From an archaeon (lineage in GTDB: Archaea; Nanobdellota; Nanobdellia; Pacearchaeales; JAPDKA01): DNA of 49,918 bases. The position numbers were made by a program, and so were the translations under genes. A model generated the notes under the pieces. The model had not been told where the DNA came from. It did not search any database and saw only the letters and a list, made by a program, of their open reading frames with translations. Each line of letters starts with the position of its first letter. The first letter of the stretch is position 1. Of this stretch, positions 7,012 through 16,073 are shown piece by piece. Location: the NCBI GenBank assembly GCA_029258825.1, contig JAPDKA010000007.1, forward strand, positions 1-49,918, read 5' to 3'.

Positions 7012-9483
7012 ATGAAAAAACAACAAAACAAAGAAAAGCAAGAAAGGCTAGTCAATGTTACGGTTGGCGAGATAACAGAAGAGATGAAAAAAGCATACAT
7101 AGATTATGCTATGTCTGTTATAGTTAGCAGAGCTTTGCCAAGCGTTGAAGATGGACTAAAACCTGTGCAAAGGCGTATTTTGTATGCAATGCATACAATG
7201 AATCTAATGCCAGATAAAGCAACGAAAAAGACAGCGAGAATTGTTGGTGAAGTACTCGGTAAATTCCATCCTCATGGTGATGCCGCAGTTTATGATGCTC
7301 TCGTGCGACTTGCTCAAGATTTTAGTATGCGCTATCCTCTTGTATTTGGTCAGGGTAATTTTGGTTCTATTGATGGTGACCCACCTGCTGCGATGCGTTA
7401 TACAGAAGCTAAATTAAGCCCGATAGCTTTAGAACTACTTTACGACATTAACAAAAATACAGTGCAGTTTGTTCCTAATTTTGATAATAGCACAAAAGAA
7501 CCTACTGTATTGCCTGCAAAATTGCCAAATTTGCTTATAAATGGCAGTTCAGGTATTGCTGTAGGTTTAGCTACAAACATACCACCGCATAATTTGTGTG
7601 AAGTTATTGATGCTATAGTTGCATACATAAACAAGCCAAGCATTAGCATAGACGAACTAATGAAATACATAAAAGGACCAGATTTTCCTACTGGTGGTGT
7701 AATTTTTTCGTCTGAGTTGGAAGAGGTTTATAAAACAGGACGTGGCAAAATTACTGTGCAAGGAATAGCCACAATTGAACAGGCCAAGGGAAAGAAAGCT
7801 ATAGTGATAAAAGAGATACCATACCAAGTGAACAAAACATCACTGATTAACGAAATTGTTAAGCTAATCGAAACAAAAAAGATCAGCGACGTTGCAGACA
7901 TCAAAGATGAATCAACAAAAAAAGGCATAAGAGTTGTTATATATTTAAGGAAAAATGCCAATGAAAAATTAATTCTCAATAACATTATTAAGCATACTTC
8001 GTTGAGAACTTCATTCAATGTAATGATGGTTGCGCTTGTTAAAGGTGTTCCAAAATTGTTAAACTTGAAAGAACTTATTAAGTATTATGTTGAACACCGG
8101 GTTAATGTTGTAAAAAAACGTGCGCAATATGATTTGACAAAAGCAAGACAAAGGCTTCATCTTGTTGAAGGTTTTATTGTAGTACTGACAAACATTGATA
8201 AAGCAATAGATATTATAAAGAAAAGTAAAAATGTTAGTGAAGCCACAGAAGCATTAGTTAAGCATTTCAAGTTAACCAGACAACAAGCCGCAGCAGTACT
8301 TGATATGAAGTTAAGCAGGTTGACAAAACTTGAGCATGAAAAATTAGTGAAGGAGAAAAAACAACTTGAGGAAGAAATAAAAAAACTTGAAGCATTATTA
8401 AAAAGTGAAAAACAAATTCTAGCAGTAATTAAGAACGAGCTTATTCAACTTAAGAAAAAATATGGTGATGAGAGACGCACAAAAATAAAACAAGAAGTAA
8501 AACATGTTAAAGAAATCGAATTGGTAAAGAAAGAACAAATTGCAGTCATTATTAGTTATAAAGGCTATATCAATGCTGTTCCGATTGCCGAATTCAATGA
8601 ACAAAGACGTGGTGGAAAAGGAATAATCGGAAGTGCATTAAGCGATAACGATTTTGTTCAATGTATTATTGCTTGTTCTACTCATGACAAACTTGTATTT
8701 ATAACAAACAGAGGTAATGCTTACAGAATAGACGCCTATAAATTGCCAAAAACGACAAGATACGGCAAAGGCAAGCATATTTCTAATTTTGTTCCAATCA
8801 GCAATGAAAAAATCAAAGATGTATTATTAATTAATGAAAAAACTAACAAAGGATATGTTGTGTTGGTAACAAAAAAAGGTATGATAAAAAAACTTGCTAT
8901 TGCTAATATCATTGAAGCAAAAAAGACTGGGATAAGGATTATTAAGATACCGTTTGATGATGAGGTTGTTGCTGCTGTGCACATTGCTGATGATGCTGAA
9001 GTGCTTGTAGCTACAGCTAAAGGAATGGCTGTACGTTTCAATACAAGCGAAGTTAGGGAAATGCAAAGAAACGCATATGGTGTTAGGGCAATTAAACTAA
9101 AACAAGATTCTGTTGTTGGTATGATTATTGTTGAGCCAGGCATTGATGTGCTTACAATAACACAAAGAGGATATGGTAAAAGAACAAATATAAATGAATA
9201 CAGATTAACAAAAAGAGACGCAAAAGGTATAGTGAACATAAAAATAAGTGAGAGAAACGGAAAGGTAGTAGCAGTAAAAGGTGTAAAACAAAACGATAGC
9301 ATCATTGTTATAACAAAGCAAGGCATGATGTTGCGCTTTAATGTTTCTGATATTAGAACTATGGGAAGAGCAACCCAAGGTGTAAAAATAATAAACTTAA
9401 AGAAAGATGATGAAGTCGTTGATGCCGAAGTGATTAAAGCAGAAAACACAACCAATGATAAGAACAACACAGGCAAGGCGTGA
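7012..9483 (+). CDS. gyrA: DNA gyrase subunit A
   Basis: An 823-aa breakage-reunion subunit. The winged-helix region holds [14 protein letters not shown], and the catalytic tyrosine is Y130 in [11 protein letters not shown] after R129. A long coiled-coil arm occupies roughly residues 370-500. The C-terminal beta-pinwheel begins with the GyrA box QRRGGKG near residue 530, which wraps DNA and separates gyrase from topoisomerase IV. The enzyme should therefore introduce negative supercoils. The position equivalent to E. coli Ser83 is Ala (GDAAVYD), while the Asp87 equivalent is kept. The gene follows gyrB and the MTH938-like gene and is followed by an A-rich spacer before a convergent hydrolase gene. 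Confidence 0.97.
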   Translation: MKKQQNKEKQERLVNVTVGEITEEMKKAYIDYAMSVIVSRALPSVEDGLKPVQRRILYAMHTMNLMPDKATKKTARIVGEVLGKFHPHGDAAVYDALVRLAQDFSMRYPLVFGQGNFGSIDGDPPAAMRYTEAKLSPIALELLYDINKNTVQFVPNFDNSTKEPTVLPAKLPNLLINGSSGIAVGLATNIPPHNLCEVIDAIVAYINKPSISIDELMKYIKGPDFPTGGVIFSSELEEVYKTGRGKITVQGIATIEQAKGKKAIVIKEIPYQVNKTSLINEIVKLIETKKISDVADIKDESTKKGIRVVIYLRKNANEKLILNNIIKHTSLRTSFNVMMVALVKGVPKLLNLKELIKYYVEHRVNVVKKRAQYDLTKARQRLHLVEGFIVVLTNIDKAIDIIKKSKNVSEATEALVKHFKLTRQQAAAVLDMKLSRLTKLEHEKLVKEKKQLEEEIKKLEALLKSEKQILAVIKNELIQLKKKYGDERRTKIKQEVKHVKEIELVKKEQIAVIISYKGYINAVPIAEFNEQRRGGKGIIGSALSDNDFVQCIIACSTHDKLVFITNRGNAYRIDAYKLPKTTRYGKGKHISNFVPISNEKIKDVLLINEKTNKGYVVLVTKKGMIKKLAIANIIEAKKTGIRIIKIPFDDEVVAAVHIADDAEVLVATAKGMAVRFNTSEVREMQRNAYGVRAIKLKQDSVVGMIIVEPGIDVLTITQRGYGKRTNINEYRLTKRDAKGIVNIKISERNGKVVAVKGVKQNDSIIVITKQGMMLRFNVSDIRTMGRATQGVKIINLKKDDEVVDAEVIKAENTTNDKNNTGKA

Positions 9484-9563
9484 TATGTATAAATTGTTAA
9501 AACAAAACCAAAAAACACAAACCAAAAACCAAAAAATAAAACAAATAAAAAAATTTAGTTTAA
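9484..9563 (-). terminator. T-rich 3' region of the metallo-hydrolase gene
   Basis: Between the convergent ends of gyrA and the hydrolase gene, the plus strand is almost purely A with CCAAAAA units. Read on the minus strand, just after the hydrolase stop, it is a succession of T-runs (TTTTTTTA, TTTTATTTTTTGG, GTTTTTTGG). Archaeal RNA polymerase terminates at such U-tracts. No equivalent T-run follows gyrA on its own strand. Confidence 0.45.
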
Positions 9564-10232
9564 TTACGCTTCTTTATCTAGCAGGACAGCGTTAACATTG
9601 TGTTTGTTGCATTCGTCCACAAACTGTTCGGCATCATCAATACTGCCAACAATGCTTGCATAGTGCATCGGTATAGCCATGTATGGTTTTATTTTTATAG
9701 CCAATTCACTTGCTTCTTTCCAATTCATAGTATATGTGCCTCCTACAGGCAACAGCATAATCAATTTGTATTTCTCTGCATATTGTTTAAGTTTATCATG
9801 TTCTGGTATCACATCGGTGTCACCAGCGTGAAATATCGCTATGTCATCTGTAATCACTATATAGCCTACCCATGCCTGAATCTTTTGATGAAAATCCTTG
9901 CCGATGTTATATGCTTCAATACAATCAAGCTTAAAGTTATCAAACTCGTAGCTAACATTAGGCTGTGCTATCTTTATGTTTGGTGTAGGCTGCAGTTTCA
10001 TGATTTTGCTTTGGCAATCTGGTGTTGCTATTACAATGGTTGTCGGCTTTATTAGTTTTGCCAAATCTTCGATGCTACAGTGGTCATAGTGTGAATGTGT
10101 TATCAATATATAGTCTGCTTTCTCTTCAACTTTATCGAGTTGATACGGATCTATGTAAATTACTTTTCCAGCTATTTTGATTTTAAAGCAAGCATGGCCG
10201 AGCCATACAAGCTCTATATCTTTTATCTTCAT
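9564..10232 (-). CDS. Metallo-beta-lactamase-fold hydrolase (UPF0173-like)
   Basis: A 222-aa protein of the compact MBL-fold group. The metal-binding motif is H46-S-H48-Y-D50-H51, with further ligands in HAGDTDVIPE and in the terminal PMHYAS. The N-terminus, ELVWLGHACFKI, and the short length match the UPF0173/YtkL-like L-ascorbate-lactonase-related branch and not RNase J or CPSF-type nucleases, which are much larger. The substrate is unknown. It converges with gyrA across a T-rich terminator and lies downstream of a membrane-protein gene on the same strand, 33 nt away. Confidence 0.85.
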   Translation of the reverse strand: MKIKDIELVWLGHACFKIKIAGKVIYIDPYQLDKVEEKADYILITHSHYDHCSIEDLAKLIKPTTIVIATPDCQSKIMKLQPTPNIKIAQPNVSYEFDNFKLDCIEAYNIGKDFHQKIQAWVGYIVITDDIAIFHAGDTDVIPEHDKLKQYAEKYKLIMLLPVGGTYTMNWKEASELAIKIKPYMAIPMHYASIVGSIDDAEQFVDECNKHNVNAVLLDKEA

Positions 10233-10265
10233 TTTATGCGATTGCTTTTTTGCTTTATTTTTTAT

Positions 10266-10817
10266 TTATTTCTTTATTTTCTTGCGTGTATTTTGAGCAT
10301 GATCTTGCCATAGCTTTTTGTATATCATTGCTGAAGCAAAGCAAAAAACAGCTTCAATAAAGCGTAGGCTAATTAGGATAAGTACGGATATAGCAACTAG
10401 CATTCTCCAATAGCTTACATCTTTTTTTGTCCTAGCTAAGGCGATAATCAACATAAAACCGAGCATAATCCAAGCAATAGCTAAACCGAAGAAAGATCTA
10501 TTCAGCATGTCATACAGTTGTGATTTATCATTGAGTTTTAATCGCTCTAAAAGTTGATCCAATTCATTTCCTTGTTCAAGTTTGTTTATTGTTTCGTTTG
10601 CTATTTTTTCTTTTAGCATTATTGTTACTATGCCTTGAAAAAAAAGCAGAAATATTGCAATATAAATCAGAAGGTTAGCAAGATTTTTAATGCTGGTTTC
10701 TGTTTCACGTCGTTTTGTTGTTTTAACTTTATTAATTTTAACCTTTTTGGTTTTGATCTTTTTAGGTTTCTGCTTAACTTTTACTTTTGTTTTACGTTTC
10801 TTGCTTTTACTTGGCAT
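10266..10817 (-). CDS. Integral membrane protein with a Lys-rich N-terminus
   Basis: A 183-aa protein. The first 40 residues are almost entirely Lys, Arg, Thr and Val and should stay in the cytosol, possibly touching nucleic acid or acidic lipid. Hydrophobic segments lie at about residues 46-68, 108-127 and 138-165, so three membrane spans are likely, with a Glu/Leu-rich soluble loop between the first two and a short basic tail. A TTTAAA-type box is centred 25 nt before the ATG, supporting this start. The family is not recognised. Short membrane proteins of this kind are common in small archaeal genomes. Confidence 0.65.
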   Translation of the reverse strand: MPSKSKKRKTKVKVKQKPKKIKTKKVKINKVKTTKRRETETSIKNLANLLIYIAIFLLFFQGIVTIMLKEKIANETINKLEQGNELDQLLERLKLNDKSQLYDMLNRSFFGLAIAWIMLGFMLIIALARTKKDVSYWRMLVAISVLILISLRFIEAVFCFASAMIYKKLWQDHAQNTRKKIKK

Positions 10818-10837
10818 ATTGTTTAATGCATTTATTC

Positions 10838-10850
10838 ATTTTTAAATCTT
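10838..10850 (-). promoter_or_regulatory. TATA box of the Lys-rich membrane protein gene
   Basis: The minus strand reads AGATTTAAAAAT across this interval, centred about 25 nt before the ATG at 10817. Confidence 0.5.
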
Positions 10851-10880
10851 TGTGCAAATAGCGTACAAATAGCAATTATA

Positions 10881-11816
10881 TTACATCTGTTCGAGAAGCT
10901 TTATACGCTCATCTATTGGTGGATGTGTAGAAAATAGTGCAGCAAGACCTCTGCTTATTTTTGTTTTAATATCTCTCGCATTAAGACTTGTAATAAAAAG
11001 AGGGCTCAAAGCAGAAATATGTTGGATGTTCTGTTGCATGTCATATTTAATCAATTTTTCATTTTCAGCTTTTATTTTTTTCAGTGCTTTTATTAATCCT
11101 TGTGGGTTTCTCGTTAGCTGGACAGCTGTTGCATCAGCAAGAAACTCACGCCTTCTTGAAATAGCAAGTTGTACTAATTTTGTAACAATTGGTGCAATTA
11201 TCATAAAGCTAAGTGCTGCAATAAACACAACAATGTTGCCTTTTTTTTCTCTGTCACCAAACCAGAAGCTACGATAAAACAATCTTGCTAAAATTGCTAC
11301 AGCCCCAACAAGTACAGCAACAAGAGTCATGAATTTCATATCATAATTTTTTATGTGGCTTAGCTCATGAGCTATTACACCCTCAATTTCATCTCTGCTT
11401 AATTTTTCTATCGCCCCTTCTGTTAGGCATATAACTGCATTATTGTGTGTTCTGCCTGTTGCAAATGCATTTATGTGCTTTGCTGGCATGACATATAGCT
11501 TTGGTGTTGGCAATCCTGCTGCTAAGCTAAGCCCTTCAAGTATGTTATGTTCTCTTGTATAGCCCTCTGCTTTTCTTGCTTTTACTGCAGCAAGTACAAT
11601 TTTGTCAGAGGTAAAATAGCCAACCATAATGTAAAATAGAGCAAACAATCCAGCAAATACGAATATGGTAGTAGCATATACTTTATCAAAAAATAAACTT
11701 ACAATCCAGGCAAGAAGCATAAAGACAGCAAAAATAAATATAAGCAACATTACTGACTGCACTTTATTACGTGTTTGAACATCAAAGAAACTTTGTTTTG
11801 CCATTTCAGAGAGCAT
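10881..11816 (-). CDS. htpX: M48 family membrane zinc protease HtpX
   Basis: A 311-aa membrane metalloprotease that removes damaged or misfolded membrane proteins. Two membrane spans occupy about residues 22-41 and 48-68. The zinc motif H150-E-L-S-H154 lies in the IEGVIAHELSHIKNYD context, and the third ligand Glu is in RRREFLADA after another hydrophobic segment. The end, FSTHPPIDERIKLLE, is typical of the family. The start codon overlaps the lemA stop by one base (TAATG), so the two are translated together. The LemA-HtpX pairing is widespread in bacteria and archaea. Confidence 0.95.
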   Translation of the reverse strand: MLSEMAKQSFFDVQTRNKVQSVMLLIFIFAVFMLLAWIVSLFFDKVYATTIFVFAGLFALFYIMVGYFTSDKIVLAAVKARKAEGYTREHNILEGLSLAAGLPTPKLYVMPAKHINAFATGRTHNNAVICLTEGAIEKLSRDEIEGVIAHELSHIKNYDMKFMTLVAVLVGAVAILARLFYRSFWFGDREKKGNIVVFIAALSFMIIAPIVTKLVQLAISRRREFLADATAVQLTRNPQGLIKALKKIKAENEKLIKYDMQQNIQHISALSPLFITSLNARDIKTKISRGLAALFSTHPPIDERIKLLEQM

Positions 11817-12358
11817 TAAAATTTAACCTTAATAGGTTTTCTTTCTATACCTTCAATTTGCAAATACTGCATAGGTCTAGCTTTAATCATTGCGGCTATC
11901 CATTTTCCAGGAATAGTCTGAATTGTATTGTTATATTCAAGCACAGCATCATTATAGGCTTGTCTTGTATAAGCAATTTTTTCTTCAATACTTGTTAGTT
12001 CTTCTTGCAAATGCAAGAAATTTTTACTTGCCATCAATTTTGGATAATTCTCTGCTAGAGCAAATAACGTTTTTAATCCTGCAGCAAGTTTGTTGCTTGC
12101 ATTAATTTTATGTTGCAATGTTTTTGCTTTTGCCATCTCTGCTCTCGCTCTTGTTATGTCAAGCAACAACGAACGTTCATGTTTCATATAACCCTTAACA
12201 GTTTCAACCAGATTAGGCACTAAATCGGCACGTTTTTTTAATTGCACGTCAATTTGGCTTAAAGCATTGCTTATGCGATTGCGTAAAATAATGATTCGGT
12301 TGTAATAGTAAACAAACCATAATGCAATTGCAATAATAATCAACCATAGCCAAACCAT
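11816..12358 (-). CDS. lemA: LemA family protein
   Basis: A 180-aa protein with one N-terminal membrane span (about residues 1-19) followed by the conserved YYNRIIILRNRI, then QIDVQLKKRADLVPNLVETVKGY, the LemA signature. The rest is a helical bundle including the YNDAVLEYNN motif. The biochemical role of LemA is not settled, but its coupling to HtpX suggests a role in membrane protein quality control. A TTTAAA box is centred about 25 nt before the ATG. It is the first gene of the lemA-htpX operon. Confidence 0.93.
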   Translation of the reverse strand: MVWLWLIIIAIALWFVYYYNRIIILRNRISNALSQIDVQLKKRADLVPNLVETVKGYMKHERSLLLDITRARAEMAKAKTLQHKINASNKLAAGLKTLFALAENYPKLMASKNFLHLQEELTSIEEKIAYTRQAYNDAVLEYNNTIQTIPGKWIAAMIKARPMQYLQIEGIERKPIKVKF

Positions 12359-12378
12359 AATTCATTATGTTTAGTTTG

Positions 12379-12388
12379 ATTTTTAAAT
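12379..12388 (-). promoter_or_regulatory. TATA box of the lemA-htpX operon
   Basis: The minus strand reads ATTTAAAAAT, centred about 25 nt before the lemA ATG at 12358. Confidence 0.5.
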
Positions 12389-12424
12389 GTAACGAAATGA
12401 AATAAAGTTGTTTGGCTTATTTAT

Positions 12425-14143
12425 TTACACATATATGATTGGCACTTCTCCGATTTTTTTTAGATAGTCTTTTATTTTTTTCTCTATTCTAGTTGGAGCA
12501 ACAAAATACTCTACACCCCCTAAAATAAGAAAGCGTTGTATGTTTTTTTCTAATTCTTCTTGTGATTTTACTAGAATGGCATTAAATTTATCAAGAACAA
12601 TTTGCAAGATTATCCATTTTTCTTCTTTATTATTAATTTGTGAAAAGTAACTACTAACTTTGTTTGGATCCAGCTTTTTTCTTTGTTGGTATACTTCAGC
12701 CAAATAATTGATAGCTTCTCTTGCTTCGTCATTTTTTATCTTGTCAAATCCATAATCTTTGCCGAACACATCAGCATAACCATGCTTTTTTGATCTTAAT
12801 ATTATTGCTCCTTCTAAACTGGCTTGCTTGGGTAGTATATGCCTATCGAGATTTGCAAGAACATCTTCTATCTCATCTTCAAGAACTGCAGTACGGTGCT
12901 TTAGCGAGTTTTTTACTTCCTCATACAAAGGCTGTTTAACCTCACTTTCAAGCAACTCGGCTAGGTCATGTCGTTTAGCATAATTAATTAACCATGTTTC
13001 AAATTGAGGATGAATATGATTAACTACATTTTTCAGATTATCAAATTCAACTTTGTTTTTTTCTTTTATAATCCCTTTCCACCTTTCGTTAAATTTCTTT
13101 CTTGCTTCTGCCAAAGAAATTTTTTTATCTTTATTTATATGGAGTGCTATAATGTTCATTCTTGCCTCATCAAGCACAAACTCAGCAAACTGTTTCCAAT
13201 CTTTTTCATAGATTTGTTTAAAATTTTCGTTGTTATATAAACCAAAAATTGCCAAAATAGCTTGCCTAATAAGCTCAGGTCTGTATTTATCATTGTCTGT
13301 ATAGTAATATGCAATAGCAAGTTTTGTTATTTTCTTTTCTTTTTCAATTTTTTTGCTTATTTCTTCTAATCCTGGGATTTGTGTTTTGCTTGGTTGTGTT
13401 AATCTTACTGTAATTTCTACAGGGGCAAAGTATATATTGGCTATAGGCATATCTTGCCCTTCTTTCCATAACCTGATTAGATTCCAATTAATCAGAAAAT
13501 CGGTTAAGCCATACTCAGCTTTATTACCTATTTCTATTCTTATATTTTTTTCTACTCCTTTTTTATCTTCTCTATACTCTTTTTTTAATTTGTAACCTTC
13601 AGCAATTTTGTCAATTACGTAATTCAAAATTTCATTAAACTTTGGTATATATTCTTTTACTGTAGCTTTAACTCCTTCTTTCTCCCCAGTTGAACGTTTC
13701 ACTTCTTTTTCCAATTCTTTCAATGTTTCACCACTTTTAAACATATCATGAACAGTTTCAATTTTTTCACGAGGCACATTTTTTAAGTCTATATTCCTTC
13801 CGTTACTGTAATTAACAATACCATCTTTCATTTTTACACCATTTTGTTCATAATAATCGATACTGTGTTTTGGTTTTGACACTTCCCCCTCTAATTTTTG
13901 TTCAAGACTTTGTTTTTGCAAATCAGGCTGAATTGGGGTTGCTCCCCTATATAAGTCACTTTCTCTATTTGGCTTTTCCAGCTGTTTTGCACTCTCTTCT
14001 TGTTTTTCAGGTTGTTCTTTTTCTTTCCTACTCATAATTTTGTCTGCCTCTTCAATAATATCTGTAGGCTCTTCTTTAGACTTCTTACTAGGCAGATCCT
14101 TCTGTTCTCCTTTAAACCATTTAATTAGTTCTTCAGCACTCAT
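12425..14143 (-). CDS. 572-aa soluble protein of unknown function
   Basis: No family was recognised. Residues 1-90 are low-complexity and strongly charged (Lys, Glu, Gln and Pro runs), probably disordered. From about residue 95 the protein becomes ordered, mostly alpha-helical, with many Lys/Glu pairs. A YGLTDFLINWNLIRLW segment lies near residue 210 and a beta-like PIANIYFAPVEITVRLTQP stretch follows. There is no signal peptide or membrane span, so it should be cytosolic. The C-terminus ends in hydrophobic PIIYV. It stands alone between the lemA-htpX operon and the histone gene. A tract reading GATGGAAAATG covers the start codon, supporting the ATG at 14143. Confidence 0.65.
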   Translation of the reverse strand: MSAEELIKWFKGEQKDLPSKKSKEEPTDIIEEADKIMSRKEKEQPEKQEESAKQLEKPNRESDLYRGATPIQPDLQKQSLEQKLEGEVSKPKHSIDYYEQNGVKMKDGIVNYSNGRNIDLKNVPREKIETVHDMFKSGETLKELEKEVKRSTGEKEGVKATVKEYIPKFNEILNYVIDKIAEGYKLKKEYREDKKGVEKNIRIEIGNKAEYGLTDFLINWNLIRLWKEGQDMPIANIYFAPVEITVRLTQPSKTQIPGLEEISKKIEKEKKITKLAIAYYYTDNDKYRPELIRQAILAIFGLYNNENFKQIYEKDWKQFAEFVLDEARMNIIALHINKDKKISLAEARKKFNERWKGIIKEKNKVEFDNLKNVVNHIHPQFETWLINYAKRHDLAELLESEVKQPLYEEVKNSLKHRTAVLEDEIEDVLANLDRHILPKQASLEGAIILRSKKHGYADVFGKDYGFDKIKNDEAREAINYLAEVYQQRKKLDPNKVSSYFSQINNKEEKWIILQIVLDKFNAILVKSQEELEKNIQRFLILGGVEYFVAPTRIEKKIKDYLKKIGEVPIIYV

Positions 14144-14253
14144 TTTCCATCTAATATGTTTAGCTCTAATATATAGAAGGCGGCAAGCTTTATAAATCTA
14201 TCGATTTATCACTACTTATAAGTGAAAAAGAACGACTATTTGTTATTGTAGCA

Positions 14254-14484
14254 TTACTCTGAAACGAGCCAGCCTTCTTTTGTTGCTTCCTCTATGTCTT
14301 TTGGTTTGATTATCTTTCTATGTTCTTTCTCTGCAAATACACTAGCACGTTTGGCAATCGCTGCTATATGCTTAACTAGATGCTCTTCAAGCTTTAACAA
14401 CGCCTGTTTATTTATTTTACAGCCAGCTTCATGCACGATTCTTTTTATCGGTGCAATATACAGCCTTGTCTTACCTCTTTTCAT
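14254..14484 (-). CDS. Archaeal histone
   Basis: A 76-aa histone-fold protein that should dimerise and wrap DNA. The three-helix pattern is clear: IAPIKRIVHEAG, then the long central helix from ALLKLEEHLVKHIAAIAKRA, then KHR-type KIIKPKDIEEATKEG. The frame is open for 32 more codons upstream, but that segment is hydrophobic Phe/Tyr-rich sequence alien to histones, so the ATG at 14484 before KRGKTRLYIAP is chosen. A short C-terminal WLVSE extension follows the third helix. No lysine-rich tail is visible. It lies between the 572-aa orphan and a secreted protein gene, all on the minus strand. Confidence 0.92.
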   Translation of the reverse strand: MKRGKTRLYIAPIKRIVHEAGCKINKQALLKLEEHLVKHIAAIAKRASVFAEKEHRKIIKPKDIEEATKEGWLVSE

Positions 14485-14546
14485 AAATATATAATAAATA
14501 TAGGGATTTTTATTTTTTGCGGTTGAAAAAAGAAAAAAATAAAAAA

Positions 14547-15200
14547 TTAAATAATTGCATACATTTTTTCTTTTATCCACCTAGTATACTCACACCTACC
14601 GTCGATACATTGTCCTGTTGATGCTGTTAGATTACCACAGAATTGGGTAATTTTTTCTGTACAAAAGTACTCTACGACTGTATTATTTGCCCCTCCGTAG
14701 CAGCTATCATAGAACACCCTACCATATTTATCTCTGCAGTATCCAGACTTAAAGAAATTCAAACCATTATCACTGTCATAACATGTTTGGTTTGTTTGAT
14801 TTATGCACGCACCATTACTGCATCCATAAGGACAAGTATAGTTGATTACTTTTACACTATTATTGTAACAATAGTATTCTACTACTATATTTGCTGTAGA
14901 TGATTGTGGAGTTCCTGTACAGTAGTCCGTAAAATTACCTGAAGAGCTTACTACTGTTCCTCTAACGTAATAGTTAATCCCACCATCACTATCACTGCAG
15001 TATCCTGTTGTTAAGGTTGGTGGCCATGGCATTACATGATCTTTTGGTGGTAATGTTTTCTTTATCCCAAAAATTCTCTGCCAAAACGACACATAACCTG
15101 TCAATGCTGCTGTATTCATGTAGCTTACATAAGCAAATGCGAACCCTGCACCAACGAGCAATGCTATAACAAAAAAAGCCCAAAAATAGTGTTGCTCCAT
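14547..15200 (-). CDS. Secreted or membrane-anchored Cys-rich protein with a duplicated motif
   Basis: A 217-aa protein. An N-terminal hydrophobic segment (about residues 4-25) acts as signal or anchor, and the rest is extracellular with many cysteines. The pattern C-x-D-S-D-x-G-x-N-[YF] occurs twice (CSDSDGGINYY and CYDSDNGLNFF), each followed by a similar Cys-spaced block containing VVEY[YF]C, so the region arose by duplication. GCSNGAC and CIDGRC resemble small disulphide turns. Several N-x-S/T sites suggest N-glycosylation. The ATG at 15200 follows an AGAGGT tract about 10 nt away. An in-frame ATG 12 codons upstream is possible but would put charged residues first. Function unknown. Confidence 0.7.
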   Translation of the reverse strand: MEQHYFWAFFVIALLVGAGFAFAYVSYMNTAALTGYVSFWQRIFGIKKTLPPKDHVMPWPPTLTTGYCSDSDGGINYYVRGTVVSSSGNFTDYCTGTPQSSTANIVVEYYCYNNSVKVINYTCPYGCSNGACINQTNQTCYDSDNGLNFFKSGYCRDKYGRVFYDSCYGGANNTVVEYFCTEKITQFCGNLTASTGQCIDGRCEYTRWIKEKMYAII

Positions 15201-15269
15201 TTTTATTTTTACCTCTTTTATTTTGTTATCAAGCATAATGTTTTAATATTTTTAAAATTTTGTTTTTTA

Positions 15270-16073
15270 ATGATTGCAAAACCTTTCGATTGTCACTGCC
15301 ATCTTGATGCATCTTGCTTTGATCAAGATAGAGCTGAAATTATCCAAGAAGCAAAACAAAAGCTGGCCGGCATTGTAAATTGTGGTGTAGATCATCAAAG
15401 TAATATAGCTAGCTTAGATCTTGCAAACAAGTATAAGCACTTTATTTATGCTGCTCTCGCCATACATCCAACAGAAATTGTGCAGCACAGCAATGCTAAA
15501 TTACAGCAATGGTTTGATTTTATTAAACAAAATATAACTAATGCTGTTGCTGTTGGCGAATGTGGCTTAGATTTTGCCTGTATAAAGAAAAAAACTTTGC
15601 CATTTGAACAATTAAAACAAAAACAACAAGACTGGTTTATTAAGCATATACAACTTGCAAAAGAATATAGTAAGGCAATTATAGTTCACTCTAGATGGGC
15701 GGCAACAAAAGCGCTAAATTTGTTAATTCAGCATAGTGCAGAAAAGGTTGTGTTGCATGGTTTCATAACCAAAATGCAAGATTATAAGCAGGCTGCCGAG
15801 CATGGTTATAAAATAAGTATAGCAACAAACATACTTTATAATGAACAATTGCAAGCAAATATTGCAAAACTTCAGCCAGACGATTTGCTTGTTGAGACAG
15901 ACTCTCCTTTTATGTTTAGGCAACAAAACAAATATGAACGCAACACTCCTATTAATGTTTGGCTTGTTGTGAAAAAACTAGCAGAGATCTTTTGCACTTC
16001 ACAAACAGAAATAATCAAAAAAACAAACAAAAACGTAATGCAACTTTTTAGGATCTCTTTAAAGAGCGATTAA
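15270..16073 (+). CDS. tatD: TatD family metal-dependent hydrolase/DNase
   Basis: A 267-aa TIM-barrel hydrolase. Metal-binding residues are visible in order: FDCHCHLD at the start, AVGECGLDF (Glu), IVHSRW (His), VLHGF (His) and LLVETDSPF (Asp). TatD proteins act as Mg2+-dependent 3'-5' nucleases in DNA repair or RNA/DNA turnover in several organisms. The ATG at 15270 fits the family start; a longer frame upstream only adds hydrophobic Phe/Tyr-rich sequence. TTTTAATATTTTT lies about 25 nt upstream. The last 4 bases overlap the end of a convergent gene. Confidence 0.9.
   Translation: MIAKPFDCHCHLDASCFDQDRAEIIQEAKQKLAGIVNCGVDHQSNIASLDLANKYKHFIYAALAIHPTEIVQHSNAKLQQWFDFIKQNITNAVAVGECGLDFACIKKKTLPFEQLKQKQQDWFIKHIQLAKEYSKAIIVHSRWAATKALNLLIQHSAEKVVLHGFITKMQDYKQAAEHGYKISIATNILYNEQLQANIAKLQPDDLLVETDSPFMFRQQNKYERNTPINVWLVVKKLAEIFCTSQTEIIKKTNKNVMQLFRISLKSD

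Noticed and set aside
8736..9518. 260-codon open frame antisense to gyrA
   Set aside because: The sequence is Ser/Thr/Phe-rich without family features and lies wholly inside the highly conserved gyrA gene; an antisense shadow.
14485..14580. Longer histone start adding 32 residues
   Set aside because: The extra part is hydrophobic and Phe/Tyr-rich, unlike any histone N-terminus.
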